From the NCBI GenBank assembly GCA_947169975.1, contig CAMVRT010000003.1, forward strand, positions 1 through 64,000: DNA of 64,000 bases, written 5' to 3'. Position numbers and translations under genes: made by a program. Positions within the stretch are counted from its first letter, which is position 1, and the number at the start of each line of letters is the position of its first letter. Positions 14,108-22,628 of this stretch are shown piece after piece. The notes beneath the pieces were generated by a model, which saw nothing but the letters and a program-made list of their open reading frames with translations, was not told the origin of the DNA and made no database searches. Source of the DNA: an uncultured Oscillospiraceae bacterium. GTDB taxonomy: Bacteria > Bacillota > Clostridia > Oscillospirales > Oscillospiraceae.

Positions 14108-15784
14108 ATGTATCAGGCGCTGTACCGCAAATGGCGGCCCAAGACCTTTGACGAGGTGGTGGGACAGGCCCATATCACCGAGACGCTGCGCCGTCAGGTG
14201 GCCGAAGGACGCACCGCCCACGCCTACCTCTTCACCGGCACCCGGGGCACCGGCAAAACCACCTGCGCCCGGATCCTGGCCAAGGCCGTCAACTGCCTCA
14301 ATCCCGTAGACGGCGCGCCATGCTGTCGGTGCGAAGCCTGCCGCAGCATCGACGAGGGACGCGCTCTGGACGTGACGGAGCTGGATGCCGCCAGCAACAA
14401 CGGCGTGGATCAGGTCCGCGCCCTGCGGGAGGAGGCGGTCTACACCCCCTCCGTGCTGCGCCGCCGGGTCTACATCATCGACGAGGTGCACATGCTGTCC
14501 ACCGCGGCCTTCAACGCTCTGCTGAAGATCCTGGAGGAGCCGCCGGAGCATCTGCTGTTCATCCTGGCCACCACGGAGCTGCACAAGGTGCCCGCCACCA
14601 TTCTCTCCCGGTGCCAGCGTTTTTCCTTCAAGCGTATCCTGCCCCGGGACATGGAGCGCCAGCTCCTGAATGTTGCCCGGGCGGAGTCCATCGACCTGAC
14701 GGCCGACGGCGCCGAGATCCTGGCGCGCATGGCAAACGGCGCGCTGCGAGACGCGCTGAGTCTGCTGGATCAGTGCCGCGTGGCGGAGGGTACGCTGAAC
14801 GCCGCCGCCGTGCTGGACGTGCTGGGTCTTGCCGGCAGCATTCAGACCATGGAGCTGATGCGGCTCATTCTGAACCGGGACACCGCCGGTGTGCTGGAGC
14901 ATTTTGACAAGCTGTACCGGGGCGGCAAGGACATCGCCGCAACGCTGGGTGAGCTTAGCGATCTGGGCCGTGATCTGACTGTTCTCAAGGCCGCGCCGGA
15001 AAGCGGCGCCGACCTGCTGACCGGTCTCTACGACCGCAAAACCCTCATTGAGCTGGGGAAAGACGAATCCATGGCCCGCTTCCTCTATCTGACTGCCACC
15101 CTGCAAGCCTGCTGTGCCGCCCTGCCGGACAGCTTCCACCCCCGTACCGACGCGGAGCTGTGCCTGCTGAAGCTGTGTGACGAGAGCCTCTGCGGCGACC
15201 TCTCCGCCCTCTCCCGGCGCATTGAGCGTCTGGAAGCGCGGCTGGACAGCGGCGATATTCCCGTTCCCAGGCATCCCGCCCGGCAGACAAAGCCCACGCC
15301 TCCCGCTCCGGAGCCGGAGGAACAGCCGCCTCTGCCCGAGGAGCCGGCTGACGCCCAGCGGGTCTTTGACGTGCCCGACGAGGCGCCGGTCAAGCCGGCA
15401 CCGGCCAGGCCCGCCACGCCCCCGCCGGCGGGCGACGCCACGTGGGGACAGCTGCTGAATCAGTACAAGGCGCGGCTGCCGGTAAACCACCGGGTCTTTT
15501 TGAACATGGCCACAGGCGTTCTGGTTGGCGACAAGCTGACGGTATACTGCAACAACGATTTCGTCCGCAGCTCTCTGGACAACACCACCGTGCTGACGGT
15601 GCTGCGGGACGTCACCTCCGACGCGGCAAAGCACCCCGTCCGGGTAGAGCTGACAGTGGGACAGCCCCCCGCCGCCTCTGCCGCCGGTTCGGCGCCGGCT
15701 GTTGAGGCCGCTCCGCCGGCCCGGGACCCGCTGGACGAGCTGGCGCGAAACGGCAGTGAGCTGGATCATTTCAGAGTGAAATAA
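14108..15784 (+). CDS. dnaX: DNA polymerase III subunit gamma/tau
   Basis: A 558-residue clamp-loader ATPase that loads the sliding clamp at the replication fork. It opens with MYQALYRKWRPKTFDEVVGQ and has Walker A GTRGTGKTT, the four-Cys zinc knuckle (C..C..CEAC near 70-80), Walker B YIIDEVHML, and the SRC sensor in ILSRCQRFSF. A Pro-rich linker (about 385-450) leads to the tau C-terminal region. GGGAGGTG precedes the ATG. It lies 31 nt before ybaB, as in other Firmicutes. recR, the usual next gene, is not here. Confidence 0.96.
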   Translation: MYQALYRKWRPKTFDEVVGQAHITETLRRQVAEGRTAHAYLFTGTRGTGKTTCARILAKAVNCLNPVDGAPCCRCEACRSIDEGRALDVTELDAASNNGVDQVRALREEAVYTPSVLRRRVYIIDEVHMLSTAAFNALLKILEEPPEHLLFILATTELHKVPATILSRCQRFSFKRILPRDMERQLLNVARAESIDLTADGAEILARMANGALRDALSLLDQCRVAEGTLNAAAVLDVLGLAGSIQTMELMRLILNRDTAGVLEHFDKLYRGGKDIAATLGELSDLGRDLTVLKAAPESGADLLTGLYDRKTLIELGKDESMARFLYLTATLQACCAALPDSFHPRTDAELCLLKLCDESLCGDLSALSRRIERLEARLDSGDIPVPRHPARQTKPTPPAPEPEEQPPLPEEPADAQRVFDVPDEAPVKPAPARPATPPPAGDATWGQLLNQYKARLPVNHRVFLNMATGVLVGDKLTVYCNNDFVRSSLDNTTVLTVLRDVTSDAAKHPVRVELTVGQPPAASAAGSAPAVEAAPPARDPLDELARNGSELDHFRVK

Positions 15785-15815
15785 TGAATTATATCAATCA
15801 AAAGGAGTTACGATC

Positions 15816-16178
15816 ATGGCAAAGGGATACAGTGCAAGAGGCGGTTTTACCGGCGGCTCCGGCATGATGCGCCAGCAGCAGCAGATGCAGCAGAAGCTGC
15901 TGAAGATGCAGGAGGAGATGGCCAAGGCCCAGGAAGAGGTGGAGAGCCGCACCTTTACCTCCTCTGTGGGAGGCGGCGTGGTGCAGGCCACCGTGAACGG
16001 CAAGAAGGAATTGACGGATCTGGTCATCAAGCCGGAGGCCGTGGACAGCGACGACGTGGAGATGCTGCAGGATCTGATCCTCTCCGCCGTCAACGAGGCG
16101 CTGCGTCAGGCCGAGGAGGCCATGAGCAGCTCCATGAATTCCTTTACCGGCGGGCTGAACATCCCCGGGCTTTTGTAA
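15816..16178 (+). CDS. YbaB/EbfC family nucleoid-associated protein
   Basis: A 120-residue small DNA-binding protein, normally a dimer. After a Gly/Gln-rich start (GMMRQQQQMQQKLLKMQEEM) comes the family core: an amphipathic helix, then TSSVGGGVVQATVNGKKELTDLVIKPEAVDSDDVEMLQDLI. It belongs to the dnaX operon in many bacteria and is presumed to affect DNA structure or replication-linked recombination. AAAGGAG precedes the ATG by eight bases. The stop codon is followed without gap by the P0 hairpin of repeat copy B. Confidence 0.94.
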   Translation: MAKGYSARGGFTGGSGMMRQQQQMQQKLLKMQEEMAKAQEEVESRTFTSSVGGGVVQATVNGKKELTDLVIKPEAVDSDDVEMLQDLILSAVNEALRQAEEAMSSSMNSFTGGLNIPGLL

Positions 16179-16417
16179 TCACGCAAAATGGCAGGGCCAT
16201 TTTGCGTGAAAGGGGTTTGCAGCCCACTGCGCGCACTCGCTTCGCTCGCACACTGCGTGGTCTGAGTGGTGTAATTTGCCACGTACTACGACTCGCTTCG
16301 CTCGCATGCATAAGTTCGCGCAGCCAAATCACAGATTTGGGCGCTCACTTAACGCCGCGGCAAATTACGATTTCAAATCTTCGCGCCGTGCGCGGCGCGA
16401 AATCTGCGATGCTTTTT
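16179..16417 (+). repeat. Dispersed structured element, copy B (239 nt)
   Basis: P0 TCACGCAAAATGGC / GCCATTTTGCGTGA (16179-16209) abuts the ybaB stop. AGCCCAC (16221-16227) pairs with GTGGTCT (16257-16263) as P1. GTAATTTGCC (16271-16280) pairs with GGCAAATTAC (16359-16368) as P2, with one hairpin module in its loop around 16313-16351. P3 follows at about 16380-16401 and the tail ATCTGCGATGCTTTTT ends at 16417. Confidence 0.85.
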
Positions 16418-16426
16418 CCCGAATAG

Positions 16427-16469
16427 GAACTGCCCATCCCGGAGTACTCCGGGATGGGCAGTTCTTTTT
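16427..16469 (+). terminator. Intrinsic terminator beyond repeat copy B
   Basis: GAACTGCCCATCCCGGAG is the left arm of a perfect palindrome (16427-16464) followed by TTTTT. The T-run is on + only, so it best serves transcripts coming from dnaX-ybaB through the repeat; it may also act weakly for the - gene ending at 16476. Confidence 0.85.
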
Positions 16470-16475
16470 GTTCAG

Positions 16476-17561
16476 TCATCCGTAGTAGGCCAGCAGCAGA
16501 TCCACCACCATGCCGTAGCTCCGCACGCCGTTGGGATCGCCGTTGGACTTGATGAAGGAGTCGTATGCCTTCTGGCTGGTGTCGGTAAACCTGGTGTGAT
16601 GGGCATCCCAATAGGCGTTGTTGGCCCGGATATCCGCCCGGACACCCTCAGGCAGCGCAGACGCAATCTCCCAGTACGCCTCCGGGTCGACCTCGTACAA
16701 AGCGCCGGCCAGGTGGACATAGCCCATCAGCAGGCCGGAATACCGGAAGACCGGATCGTCGCTCCGGCAGCAAACAGCCACGGCAACGAAATTGCACTCC
16801 TGCTCCAGGGCGATCTGCCGCTGGTGGGCCATCTCGTGGATGGCGGTGGAGGGCAGGAAGGCCGCCGGACAGTCCATGTTGAGATTGGCCTCCCCGGTGA
16901 ACGGGAAATAAAAGCCGGTGAAATCCATGGCCGTCATTGCCCGGGAGCACACGAAGGCCTTGGGCGTCACATCGTCCATGCGGAGGCAGGGAAAGGTGTC
17001 AAAGGCGTCCGCCATGACGGCGGGGGCGGCGGCCAGAATGGCGCGGCGATCGGCGGAAAAAACGCCGTCCTCGTCCCGGGGCACGTCATCCGCCGCCTCG
17101 GCAAGCTCCACAGCGAAACGCTCCGTCAGGCTGCGAAGCTCCGCCGGGCTGCCCTGCCGGGCTGCGATGCCGGAGCGGTCCTGAAAGGTATCTGTGTGGT
17201 AGTTGACGCCCCACAGCAGGCAAAACCCGGCGTAGACCGTCAGTACAAAGCAGACTGCCGTCAGCACGAAGCGGCCCAGAAGCTCCCACTTGTCGCTGCC
17301 CCGGGTGAAAAAGCGCCGGAGTATGCCTGCCACATAGAAGATCGCTCCGGCGATCAGCGACAGATAGATCACCTCGGCCACGGACACATCCACCGCGCTG
17401 CACAGATGGGACATCAGGCTCTTGAAGGGCGTGGTCACCCAGCGGGTCAGCGCGTTCATCAGCGGCCGGCTCTGCCGCAGCAGAAAGTAAGCCGCCAGGA
17501 ACACCGTGACGCATCCCAGCCAGATATACAGGTTTCTGTGGTGTTTCATTTGCGCTTTCAT
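16476..17561 (-). CDS. DUF3810 family membrane protein with a zincin-like motif
   Basis: A 361-residue protein with three hydrophobic segments near the N-terminus (about residues 11-27, 60-85 and 97-120) and a long soluble part. The soluble part contains HEMAHQRQIALEQECNFVA near residue 240, an HExxH-type zinc-binding motif with a downstream Glu that is typical of DUF3810. This suggests a membrane-anchored metallopeptidase, but the family has no settled substrate that I know of. ATG 17561 has GGGGAGAAG upstream. The thioesterase gene lies 21 nt upstream in the same direction. Confidence 0.8.
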   Translation of the reverse strand: MKAQMKHHRNLYIWLGCVTVFLAAYFLLRQSRPLMNALTRWVTTPFKSLMSHLCSAVDVSVAEVIYLSLIAGAIFYVAGILRRFFTRGSDKWELLGRFVLTAVCFVLTVYAGFCLLWGVNYHTDTFQDRSGIAARQGSPAELRSLTERFAVELAEAADDVPRDEDGVFSADRRAILAAAPAVMADAFDTFPCLRMDDVTPKAFVCSRAMTAMDFTGFYFPFTGEANLNMDCPAAFLPSTAIHEMAHQRQIALEQECNFVAVAVCCRSDDPVFRYSGLLMGYVHLAGALYEVDPEAYWEIASALPEGVRADIRANNAYWDAHHTRFTDTSQKAYDSFIKSNGDPNGVRSYGMVVDLLLAYYG

Positions 17562-17582
17562 GGCTTCTCCCCGTACCGCCGG

Positions 17583-18005
17583 TCAGAGCGTCAGCGGCTG
17601 TCCCGTAAAGTACATGGTGACGTTGATCCGGCACAGCAGGGTGTTCCCCTCATCCCGGATCTCCGCGGCGCAGAAGCACAGCTTGTTTCCGCAGCGGAGA
17701 ACACGTCCCTCAGCCCGGATGACGCCTTCGCCTCCGGCGGCGGCGATGAAATCGGCGGAGGCGCTGACGCTGACCATGGCCTCTCGCCGCAGGCTGATGG
17801 CTGCCATGCCGCAGGCCACATCCGCCAATGTGAACAGAAGCCCGCCGTGAGGCGTGCCCCAGGAGTTCAGGCTCTCAGTCTGCAGCGTCACCTCGACGAC
17901 GGCGGTGCCGTCGCCCACATCGGTGACACGCAGGCCGTTGTGGTTGTCAAAGGGGTTGCAGGTATTCCCCATTTTGATCAGTTGTTCCTTCAGTTCCGGT
18001 GTCAT
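17583..18005 (-). CDS. PaaI-type hotdog thioesterase
   Basis: A 140-residue hotdog-fold protein that hydrolyses acyl-CoA thioesters. The diagnostic stretch is LNSWGTPHGGLLFTLADVACG, with HGG ahead of the central helix, followed by the strands VSVSASADFIAAAGGEGVIRAEG and LLCRINVTMYF. Length fits the PaaI/YdiI group. ATG 18005 has AAGGAG seven bases upstream; a longer upstream reading has no conserved residues. Substrate unknown; its neighbours do not suggest a pathway. Confidence 0.88.
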   Translation of the reverse strand: MTPELKEQLIKMGNTCNPFDNHNGLRVTDVGDGTAVVEVTLQTESLNSWGTPHGGLLFTLADVACGMAAISLRREAMVSVSASADFIAAAGGEGVIRAEGRVLRCGNKLCFCAAEIRDEGNTLLCRINVTMYFTGQPLTL

Positions 18006-18020
18006 GAATATGCTCCTTCC

Positions 18021-18049
18021 AAAAGGAAGTCCGCCCTGCCGGGCGGACT
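18021..18049 (-). terminator. Intrinsic terminator after the AI-2E permease gene
   Basis: On -, AGTCCGCCC and GGGCGGACT form a 9-bp stem with a GGCA loop (18028-18049), followed by TTCCTTTT. Confidence 0.75.
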
Positions 18050-18066
18050 GTCCGTGGGTCGACATT

Positions 18067-19329
18067 TTATCCGTTTTGTTTCTCTTCCGGCGGTTTGGTC
18101 GGTGGGGTGGGATCCTCCTTGTCCCGGTCCACATAGGCATATGCCTCCACCGGCATGCCGCGCTTTTGCAGCCGCAGATTGACGATATAGCGGGTAAGGG
18201 CCTGGAGGCAGGCGCAAATGGGAACACCCAGGAACATGCCCATCAAGCCGCCGAAGCCGCCGCCCACCAGAATGGCCACCACCACCCAGAAGCTGGAAAT
18301 ACCGGTAGAGGGGCCAAGGATCCTGGGGCCGATGACATTGCCGTCCAGCTGCTGCAGGATGAATACGAAAATAACAAAATAGAGGCACTTGAGGGGGCTG
18401 ACCAGCAGGATCAGAAATGCACTGGGAACAGCGCCCAGAAACGGGCCGAAGAAGGGGATCACGTTGGTGACACCCACGATGAGGCTGACAAGCGGCGTGT
18501 ACGGGATGCCGAGAATAGAGCAGCCGATGAAGCACAGTATGCCGATGATCAGTGAATCCAGCAGCTTGCCGCGGACAAAGCCGGAGAAGATCCTGTCCAC
18601 TCTGCGGGTGCCGCGCACGATCAAGCGTGCCCGTTCCTCGGTAAACATGCCGTAAACCAGCTTGGCACACCTGGCCGCACTGCGCTCCTTCATGGCCAGC
18701 ATGTAGATGGACACAACAATGCCGATGACAAAGTTCTTTACAAAGGTCACAACGCCGAGGATGCCGCTCCAGATGCCGCCGGTCAGGCTTGTCAAAAGAG
18801 CCTGCGCCCAGGGCAGAATGTTCTTTTCCAACAGATCCAGGGCATTGTCGTAATAGCGGTCGATCATCTCCGTGGCCCAGCTTCCCACGCCGGATTTGGC
18901 GTTGAGCAGCTCGTTGACCCAGTCATAGACCTGCTGATAATAGAGCTGGGCATTGTCAATCAGCATGGTGATGCTCTCAACCAGCTGGGGAATCAGCATC
19001 ACCAGCAGCAGATAAATCAGAAACAGCACAAAGGCCCACGTCAGAAAGATGCTGAGCGCCCGCAGCCACCGGTTGGGCACGGTTAAGCCCTTTCCCTTGA
19101 GCGCACGGTTGGCCCCGCCGGTGAGCGCGCGCTCCAGCCAATTGACGATGGGCGCAAGCAGGTACGCCATGGCAAATCCGTAGAGAACAGGGGCCAAAAT
19201 GTCAGTCAGCTTTGCCAGAAAGCTCTGCAATGTGCCGACCTTATAAAATGTATCATAAAAAACCAGAGCCCCGCAGGCTGCCAGAAACAGCGTCAACCCC
19301 AGCTGGGTATACTTTTTCCACTCCTTCAA
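18067..19329 (-). CDS. AI-2E family transporter (PerM/YtvI-like permease)
   Basis: A 420-residue membrane protein with seven to eight hydrophobic segments, in the AI-2 exporter (UPF0118) family. Typical blocks are APVLYGFAMAYLLAPIVNWLE, the long amphipathic middle with NAQLYYQQVYDWVNELL, GILCFIGCSILGIPYTPLVS, VIPFFGPFLGAVPS and LQQLDGNVIGPRILG. The start is TTG 19329, preceded by GGAGGG; no ATG nearby keeps the conserved N-terminus. Members have been linked to signal export or Na+/H+ exchange, so the substrate is open. Confidence 0.92.
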   Translation of the reverse strand: MKEWKKYTQLGLTLFLAACGALVFYDTFYKVGTLQSFLAKLTDILAPVLYGFAMAYLLAPIVNWLERALTGGANRALKGKGLTVPNRWLRALSIFLTWAFVLFLIYLLLVMLIPQLVESITMLIDNAQLYYQQVYDWVNELLNAKSGVGSWATEMIDRYYDNALDLLEKNILPWAQALLTSLTGGIWSGILGVVTFVKNFVIGIVVSIYMLAMKERSAARCAKLVYGMFTEERARLIVRGTRRVDRIFSGFVRGKLLDSLIIGILCFIGCSILGIPYTPLVSLIVGVTNVIPFFGPFLGAVPSAFLILLVSPLKCLYFVIFVFILQQLDGNVIGPRILGPSTGISSFWVVVAILVGGGFGGLMGMFLGVPICACLQALTRYIVNLRLQKRGMPVEAYAYVDRDKEDPTPPTKPPEEKQNG

Positions 19330-19367
19330 GGGAATCCCTCCGATTGCGCATTTTTTCTCTAATACCT

Positions 19368-19396
19368 ATCATACTCAACAAATGCAACAATTGCAA
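19368..19396 (-). promoter_or_regulatory. Promoter of the AI-2E permease gene
   Basis: On -, TTGCAA (19396-19391), 17 bp, TATGAT (19373-19368). Confidence 0.65.
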
Positions 19397-19438
19397 CCGT
19401 TTTTCTCCACTTTTCTTGCATCTGCAGACCATATCCTG

Positions 19439-19467
19439 TTGAATTCTTCCCGGAGACATAGTATAAT
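19439..19467 (+). promoter_or_regulatory. Promoter of the lipid kinase gene
   Basis: TTGAAT (19439-19444), 17 bp, TATAAT (19462-19467). It is divergent from the permease promoter. Confidence 0.75.
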
Positions 19468-19522
19468 CTGAACGAAAAACCGCTCTGCGGACTCCCAACA
19501 ACAAAATGAGGTCGACTTTGCC

Positions 19523-20431
19523 ATGGATCATTACGAGAAAAAACTGCTGTTCATTGTCAATCCCCGCTCCGGGCGCACCAAGTCCCGGGCGCCTCTGTTC
19601 GACGCGGCGGAGTGCTTCTCCCGCGCCGGCTATCTGGTTTACATCCGCATGACCGAAGGCCCGGGCGACGCCACCCGGCTGGCCCGGGAACTGGGATCGG
19701 ACTTTGATTTGGTGGTCTGCTCCGGCGGAGACGGCACCCTCAACGAGACCATCTCCGGTCTGATGCAGCTGGAGAACCGTCCGCCCGTGGGCTATCTGCC
19801 CAACGGCAGCACCAACGACTTTGCCGCCAGCCTGCGCATCCCCGCGCTGACGGAGAAGGCGGCTGCCAATGTGACGGATGGCGTGCCCACCGCCCTGGAC
19901 ATCGGATCCCTCAACGACCGCTATTTTGCCTACGTGGCCTCCTTCGGTGCCTTTACCCACACGTCCTACTCCGCACCGCAGGCCGCCAAGAACGTGCTGG
20001 GTCACTTTGCCTACATTTTAGGCGGCATCGGCGAGCTGACCAACCTGAAGCCCTGCCACTGCCGCATCACCGCCGACGGCGAGGTATTCAGCGGGGACTA
20101 TATTTTCGGCGCCGTGTGCAACTCCACCTCCCTGGGCGGCGTCGTCAAGCTCCGCTCCGAGGTGGTGGATATGAGCGACGGCCTCTTTGAGCTCCTGCTC
20201 CTCCAGTCTCCCAAGACAGCCCAGGATCTCCAGAACCTTATTGTGGCCGTGACCTCTATGAATTACGACCAGCCTGGCGTGATCCTGCGCCATGCCCGCT
20301 CCATCACCGTGGAGACGGAGGATGATCTCCCCTGGTCTCTGGACGGCGAGTTTGCCCCCAGTGCGCCCCGGGTGGAGATTCAAAACCATCCCGGCGGTAT
20401 CCGCCTGATGCTGCAGCCGAGTGCGAAGTAA
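19523..20431 (+). CDS. Diacylglycerol/lipid kinase family protein (DagK/YegS type)
   Basis: A 302-residue kinase that phosphorylates diacylglycerol or a related lipid at the membrane, returning it to phospholipid synthesis. Seen are the N-terminal FIVNPRSGRTKS nucleotide loop, the VVCSGGDGTLNETISGLM motif of the DAGK catalytic fold, and LPNGSTNDFAASLRIP. The C-terminal beta-sandwich ends in WSLDGEFAPSAPRVEIQ, which carries the usual DGE. GAGGTC lies ten bases before the ATG. It is a single-gene unit with its own promoter and terminator. The lipid substrate cannot be set by sequence. Confidence 0.92.
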   Translation: MDHYEKKLLFIVNPRSGRTKSRAPLFDAAECFSRAGYLVYIRMTEGPGDATRLARELGSDFDLVVCSGGDGTLNETISGLMQLENRPPVGYLPNGSTNDFAASLRIPALTEKAAANVTDGVPTALDIGSLNDRYFAYVASFGAFTHTSYSAPQAAKNVLGHFAYILGGIGELTNLKPCHCRITADGEVFSGDYIFGAVCNSTSLGGVVKLRSEVVDMSDGLFELLLLQSPKTAQDLQNLIVAVTSMNYDQPGVILRHARSITVETEDDLPWSLDGEFAPSAPRVEIQNHPGGIRLMLQPSAK

Positions 20432-20444
20432 AAACCGTATGACG

Positions 20445-20475
20445 CCCGCCGGATTGCATTCCGGCGGGTTTTTTT
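20445..20475 (+). terminator. Intrinsic terminator after the lipid kinase gene
   Basis: CCCGCCGGA / TCCGGCGGG stem with T7 following. Confidence 0.9.
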
Positions 20476-20485
20476 CATTTTCCCG

Positions 20486-20529
20486 TTGACAATCCGGCAA
20501 AAGGCGGTATAATTTGAAAACGGTTTTCA
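20486..20529 (+). promoter_or_regulatory. Promoter and palindromic operator of the fur-znu operon
   Basis: TTGACA (20486-20491), 16 bp, TATAAT (20508-20513). Two bases later comes a perfect 7-1-7 palindrome TGAAAAC-G-GTTTTCA (20515-20529), at the start of transcription. Its place before a Fur-family gene and a zinc-type transporter suggests a Zur-like autoregulatory box. Confidence 0.75.
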
Positions 20530-20554
20530 TTTTCAGATTTGGAGGATCGTTCTC

Positions 20555-20962
20555 ATGTCCGTTACCTATATGACCCGCCAGCAGCGGGAGGTGCTGCAAT
20601 GCATCGAGAGCTGCGCCGACGGCGCCAGCGCCGCGGAGCTGGCTGATCTGCTCCACGCCCAGGGCAGCCGGGTGGGACTGACCACCGTGTACCGCCAGCT
20701 GGAGCGGCTGGAGCAGCAGGGGCTGGTGCACAAGGTGGTCACCGACGAAGGCGCGCGCTATCAGTTCTGCCGGGCACATCACGCCGGGCGGGACTGCTTT
20801 CTGCTCAAATGCGAGCACTGCGGCAGGATCGAGCATCTGGACTGTTCTCATCTGGGGGAGCTGTACCGCCATCTGGCGGAGGAGCACCACTTTGTCATCA
20901 ATCCCCGCCGCACCCTGTTCTACGGTCTGTGTGAGGAATGCGCCCGGGAGGATCAGACATGA
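20555..20962 (+). CDS. Fur family metalloregulator, probably Zur
   Basis: A 135-residue repressor. The N-terminal winged helix (MTRQQREVLQCIESCADGASAAELADLL, then RVGLTTVYRQLERLEQQGLVHKV) is followed by a dimerisation domain with two CxxC pairs (CEHCG and CEEC) forming a structural zinc site and a His-rich area (RAHHAGRDC). The gene heads an operon with a zinc-type ABC transporter, overlapping the binding-protein gene by four bases, so Zur is more likely than Fur or PerR. With metal it should bind the palindrome at 20515 and shut the operon off. Confidence 0.9.
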   Translation: MSVTYMTRQQREVLQCIESCADGASAAELADLLHAQGSRVGLTTVYRQLERLEQQGLVHKVVTDEGARYQFCRAHHAGRDCFLLKCEHCGRIEHLDCSHLGELYRHLAEEHHFVINPRRTLFYGLCEECAREDQT

Positions 20963-21906
20963 AAAAGCGTTTGATCTCCCTGGCGCTGGCGCTGGTACTG
21001 GCGCTCCCGCTGGCAGGCTGCGCCGTGGATCGGTCCCGCAGCAGCGGTAAGCTGCAGGTGGTCTGCACCCTGTTCCCCTACTACGACTTCGTCCGTCAGA
21101 TCGGCGGCGACGACGTGGACGTGACGCTGCTGGTGGCCGCCGGACGGGAGGTACACAGCTTTGAGCCCACGCCGCTGGACGCCGTGACCATATCCGAGGC
21201 AGACGTGTTCATCTGCAACGGCGGCGAGAGCGAGGCGTGGGTGGGCGACATGCTCAGCGCCGCCGGCGAGAACATCGGCACGGTGCTGGTCATGATGGAT
21301 CACGCCGACGTACTGGCCGAGGAGATCCAGGAGGGCATGCAGGTGCGCTCGCACGATGAGGAAGACGAGGATGAGGTCGAGTACGACGAGCACATCTGGA
21401 CGTCCCCCGTCATCGCCATGGAGCTGTGCCGCGTCATCGGCAGCGCGCTGATGGAGGCCGATCCCGCTCATGCCGCCGCCTATCAGGCGCGGCTGGACAG
21501 CTATCTTACCCGGCTGGAGGCATTGGATCGGGACTTCCGGCAGGTGGTGGACGGCGCCAAGCGCACCACGCTGATCTTCGGCGACCGGTTCCCCCTGCTG
21601 TACTTCTGCCGCACCTATGGTCTGGACTACCGGGCGGCCTTCCACGGCTGCGCCGGCGACACGGAGCCCAGCCTGGCCACGCTGAAATACCTCATCGACC
21701 GGGTGAACGAAGAGGGGATCCCGGTGGTGTACACCATCGAGCTGAGCAGCCGGAAGATCGCCGACGCCATCGCCGAGACCACCGGAGCCCGTGTGCTGAC
21801 CTTCCAGTCCTGCCAGACCGTCAGCCGTGCCGATTTCAACAGCGGCGAGACGTACCTGAGTCTCATGCGCCGCAACGTGGAAGCCCTGAAGGAGGGCCTG
21901 CAATGA
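20959..21906 (+). CDS. znuA: Zinc/manganese ABC transporter substrate-binding lipoprotein (ZnuA-like)
   Basis: A 315-residue cluster A-I metal-binding protein. The signal ends in the lipobox LPLAGC near residue 19. Metal-ligand positions of ZnuA/TroA proteins are present: the His in REVHSFEPTP, the second His in DEHIWTSP, a third in AAFHGC, and a late acidic position. Between the first two His lies an acidic, His-containing loop (RSHDEEDEDEVEYDEH), the usual zinc-family charged insert. ATG 20959 overlaps the regulator stop. It delivers metal to the ZnuBC pair. Confidence 0.92.
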   Translation: MKKRLISLALALVLALPLAGCAVDRSRSSGKLQVVCTLFPYYDFVRQIGGDDVDVTLLVAAGREVHSFEPTPLDAVTISEADVFICNGGESEAWVGDMLSAAGENIGTVLVMMDHADVLAEEIQEGMQVRSHDEEDEDEVEYDEHIWTSPVIAMELCRVIGSALMEADPAHAAAYQARLDSYLTRLEALDRDFRQVVDGAKRTTLIFGDRFPLLYFCRTYGLDYRAAFHGCAGDTEPSLATLKYLIDRVNEEGIPVVYTIELSSRKIADAIAETTGARVLTFQSCQTVSRADFNSGETYLSLMRRNVEALKEGLQ

Positions 21907-22628
21907 ACGAAAAGAAAAACGACAAACTGTGGATCGACTGCCGGGACGTCTCCCTGGGCTACGAGGGCCACGCCATCTGGCAGGGACTGACCTTTCAGGT
22001 GCGCAGCGGCGACTACCTCTGCATCGTGGGCGAGAACGGCAGCGGCAAGTCTACCCTGCTCAAGAGCCTGCTGGGCCTCTTAAAGCCCCTGTCCGGCGCC
22101 ATCACATGGGATGAGGCACTGCGTCGGGGCGCTATCGGGTATCTGCCCCAGCAAACCAAGGCCCAGAAGGACTTTCCCGCCACGGTATATGAGGTGGTGC
22201 TCAGCGGCTTTCTGAGCCGGGGCGGCATCCGCCTGTTCCACACCCCCGCCGAGAAGAGTGCGGCGCTCATGAACATGGGCAAGCTGGGCATTCTGGAGCT
22301 GAAGGACCGCTGCTACCGGGAGCTCTCCGGCGGTCAGCAGCAGCGGGTACTGCTGGCCCGGGCCCTGTGCGCCGCCGGCGAGCTGCTGGTGCTGGACGAG
22401 CCGGTGACGGGTCTGGATCCCGCCGCCGCGCTGGATCTCTACCGCACGCTGGACTACCTCCACAAGCAGGAGGGCATCGCCATCGTCATGGTGACCCATG
22501 ATATCCGCAGCGCCCTGCGCTACGCCACCAAGATCCTCCACGCCGGACAGAACAAATGGTTCTGCGGCACGCCGGAGGAATATCTGGCCTCGCCCCTCGG
22601 CAAACGGTTTGGGGGTGATCGGGTATGA
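21903..22628 (+). CDS. znuC: Zinc ABC transporter ATP-binding protein (ZnuC-like)
   Basis: A 241-residue ATPase. Walker A GENGSGKSTLL, Q-loop GYLPQQTKAQKDFP, signature LSGGQQQRVLLARAL and Walker B LLVLDEPVTGLD are all intact, with the switch His in VMVTHD. The QQ after GYLP is typical for metal-family ATPases. Its ATG overlaps the znuA stop (ATGA) and its own stop overlaps znuB in the same way, giving tightly coupled translation. Confidence 0.94.
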   Translation: MNEKKNDKLWIDCRDVSLGYEGHAIWQGLTFQVRSGDYLCIVGENGSGKSTLLKSLLGLLKPLSGAITWDEALRRGAIGYLPQQTKAQKDFPATVYEVVLSGFLSRGGIRLFHTPAEKSAALMNMGKLGILELKDRCYRELSGGQQQRVLLARALCAAGELLVLDEPVTGLDPAAALDLYRTLDYLHKQEGIAIVMVTHDIRSALRYATKILHAGQNKWFCGTPEEYLASPLGKRFGGDRV

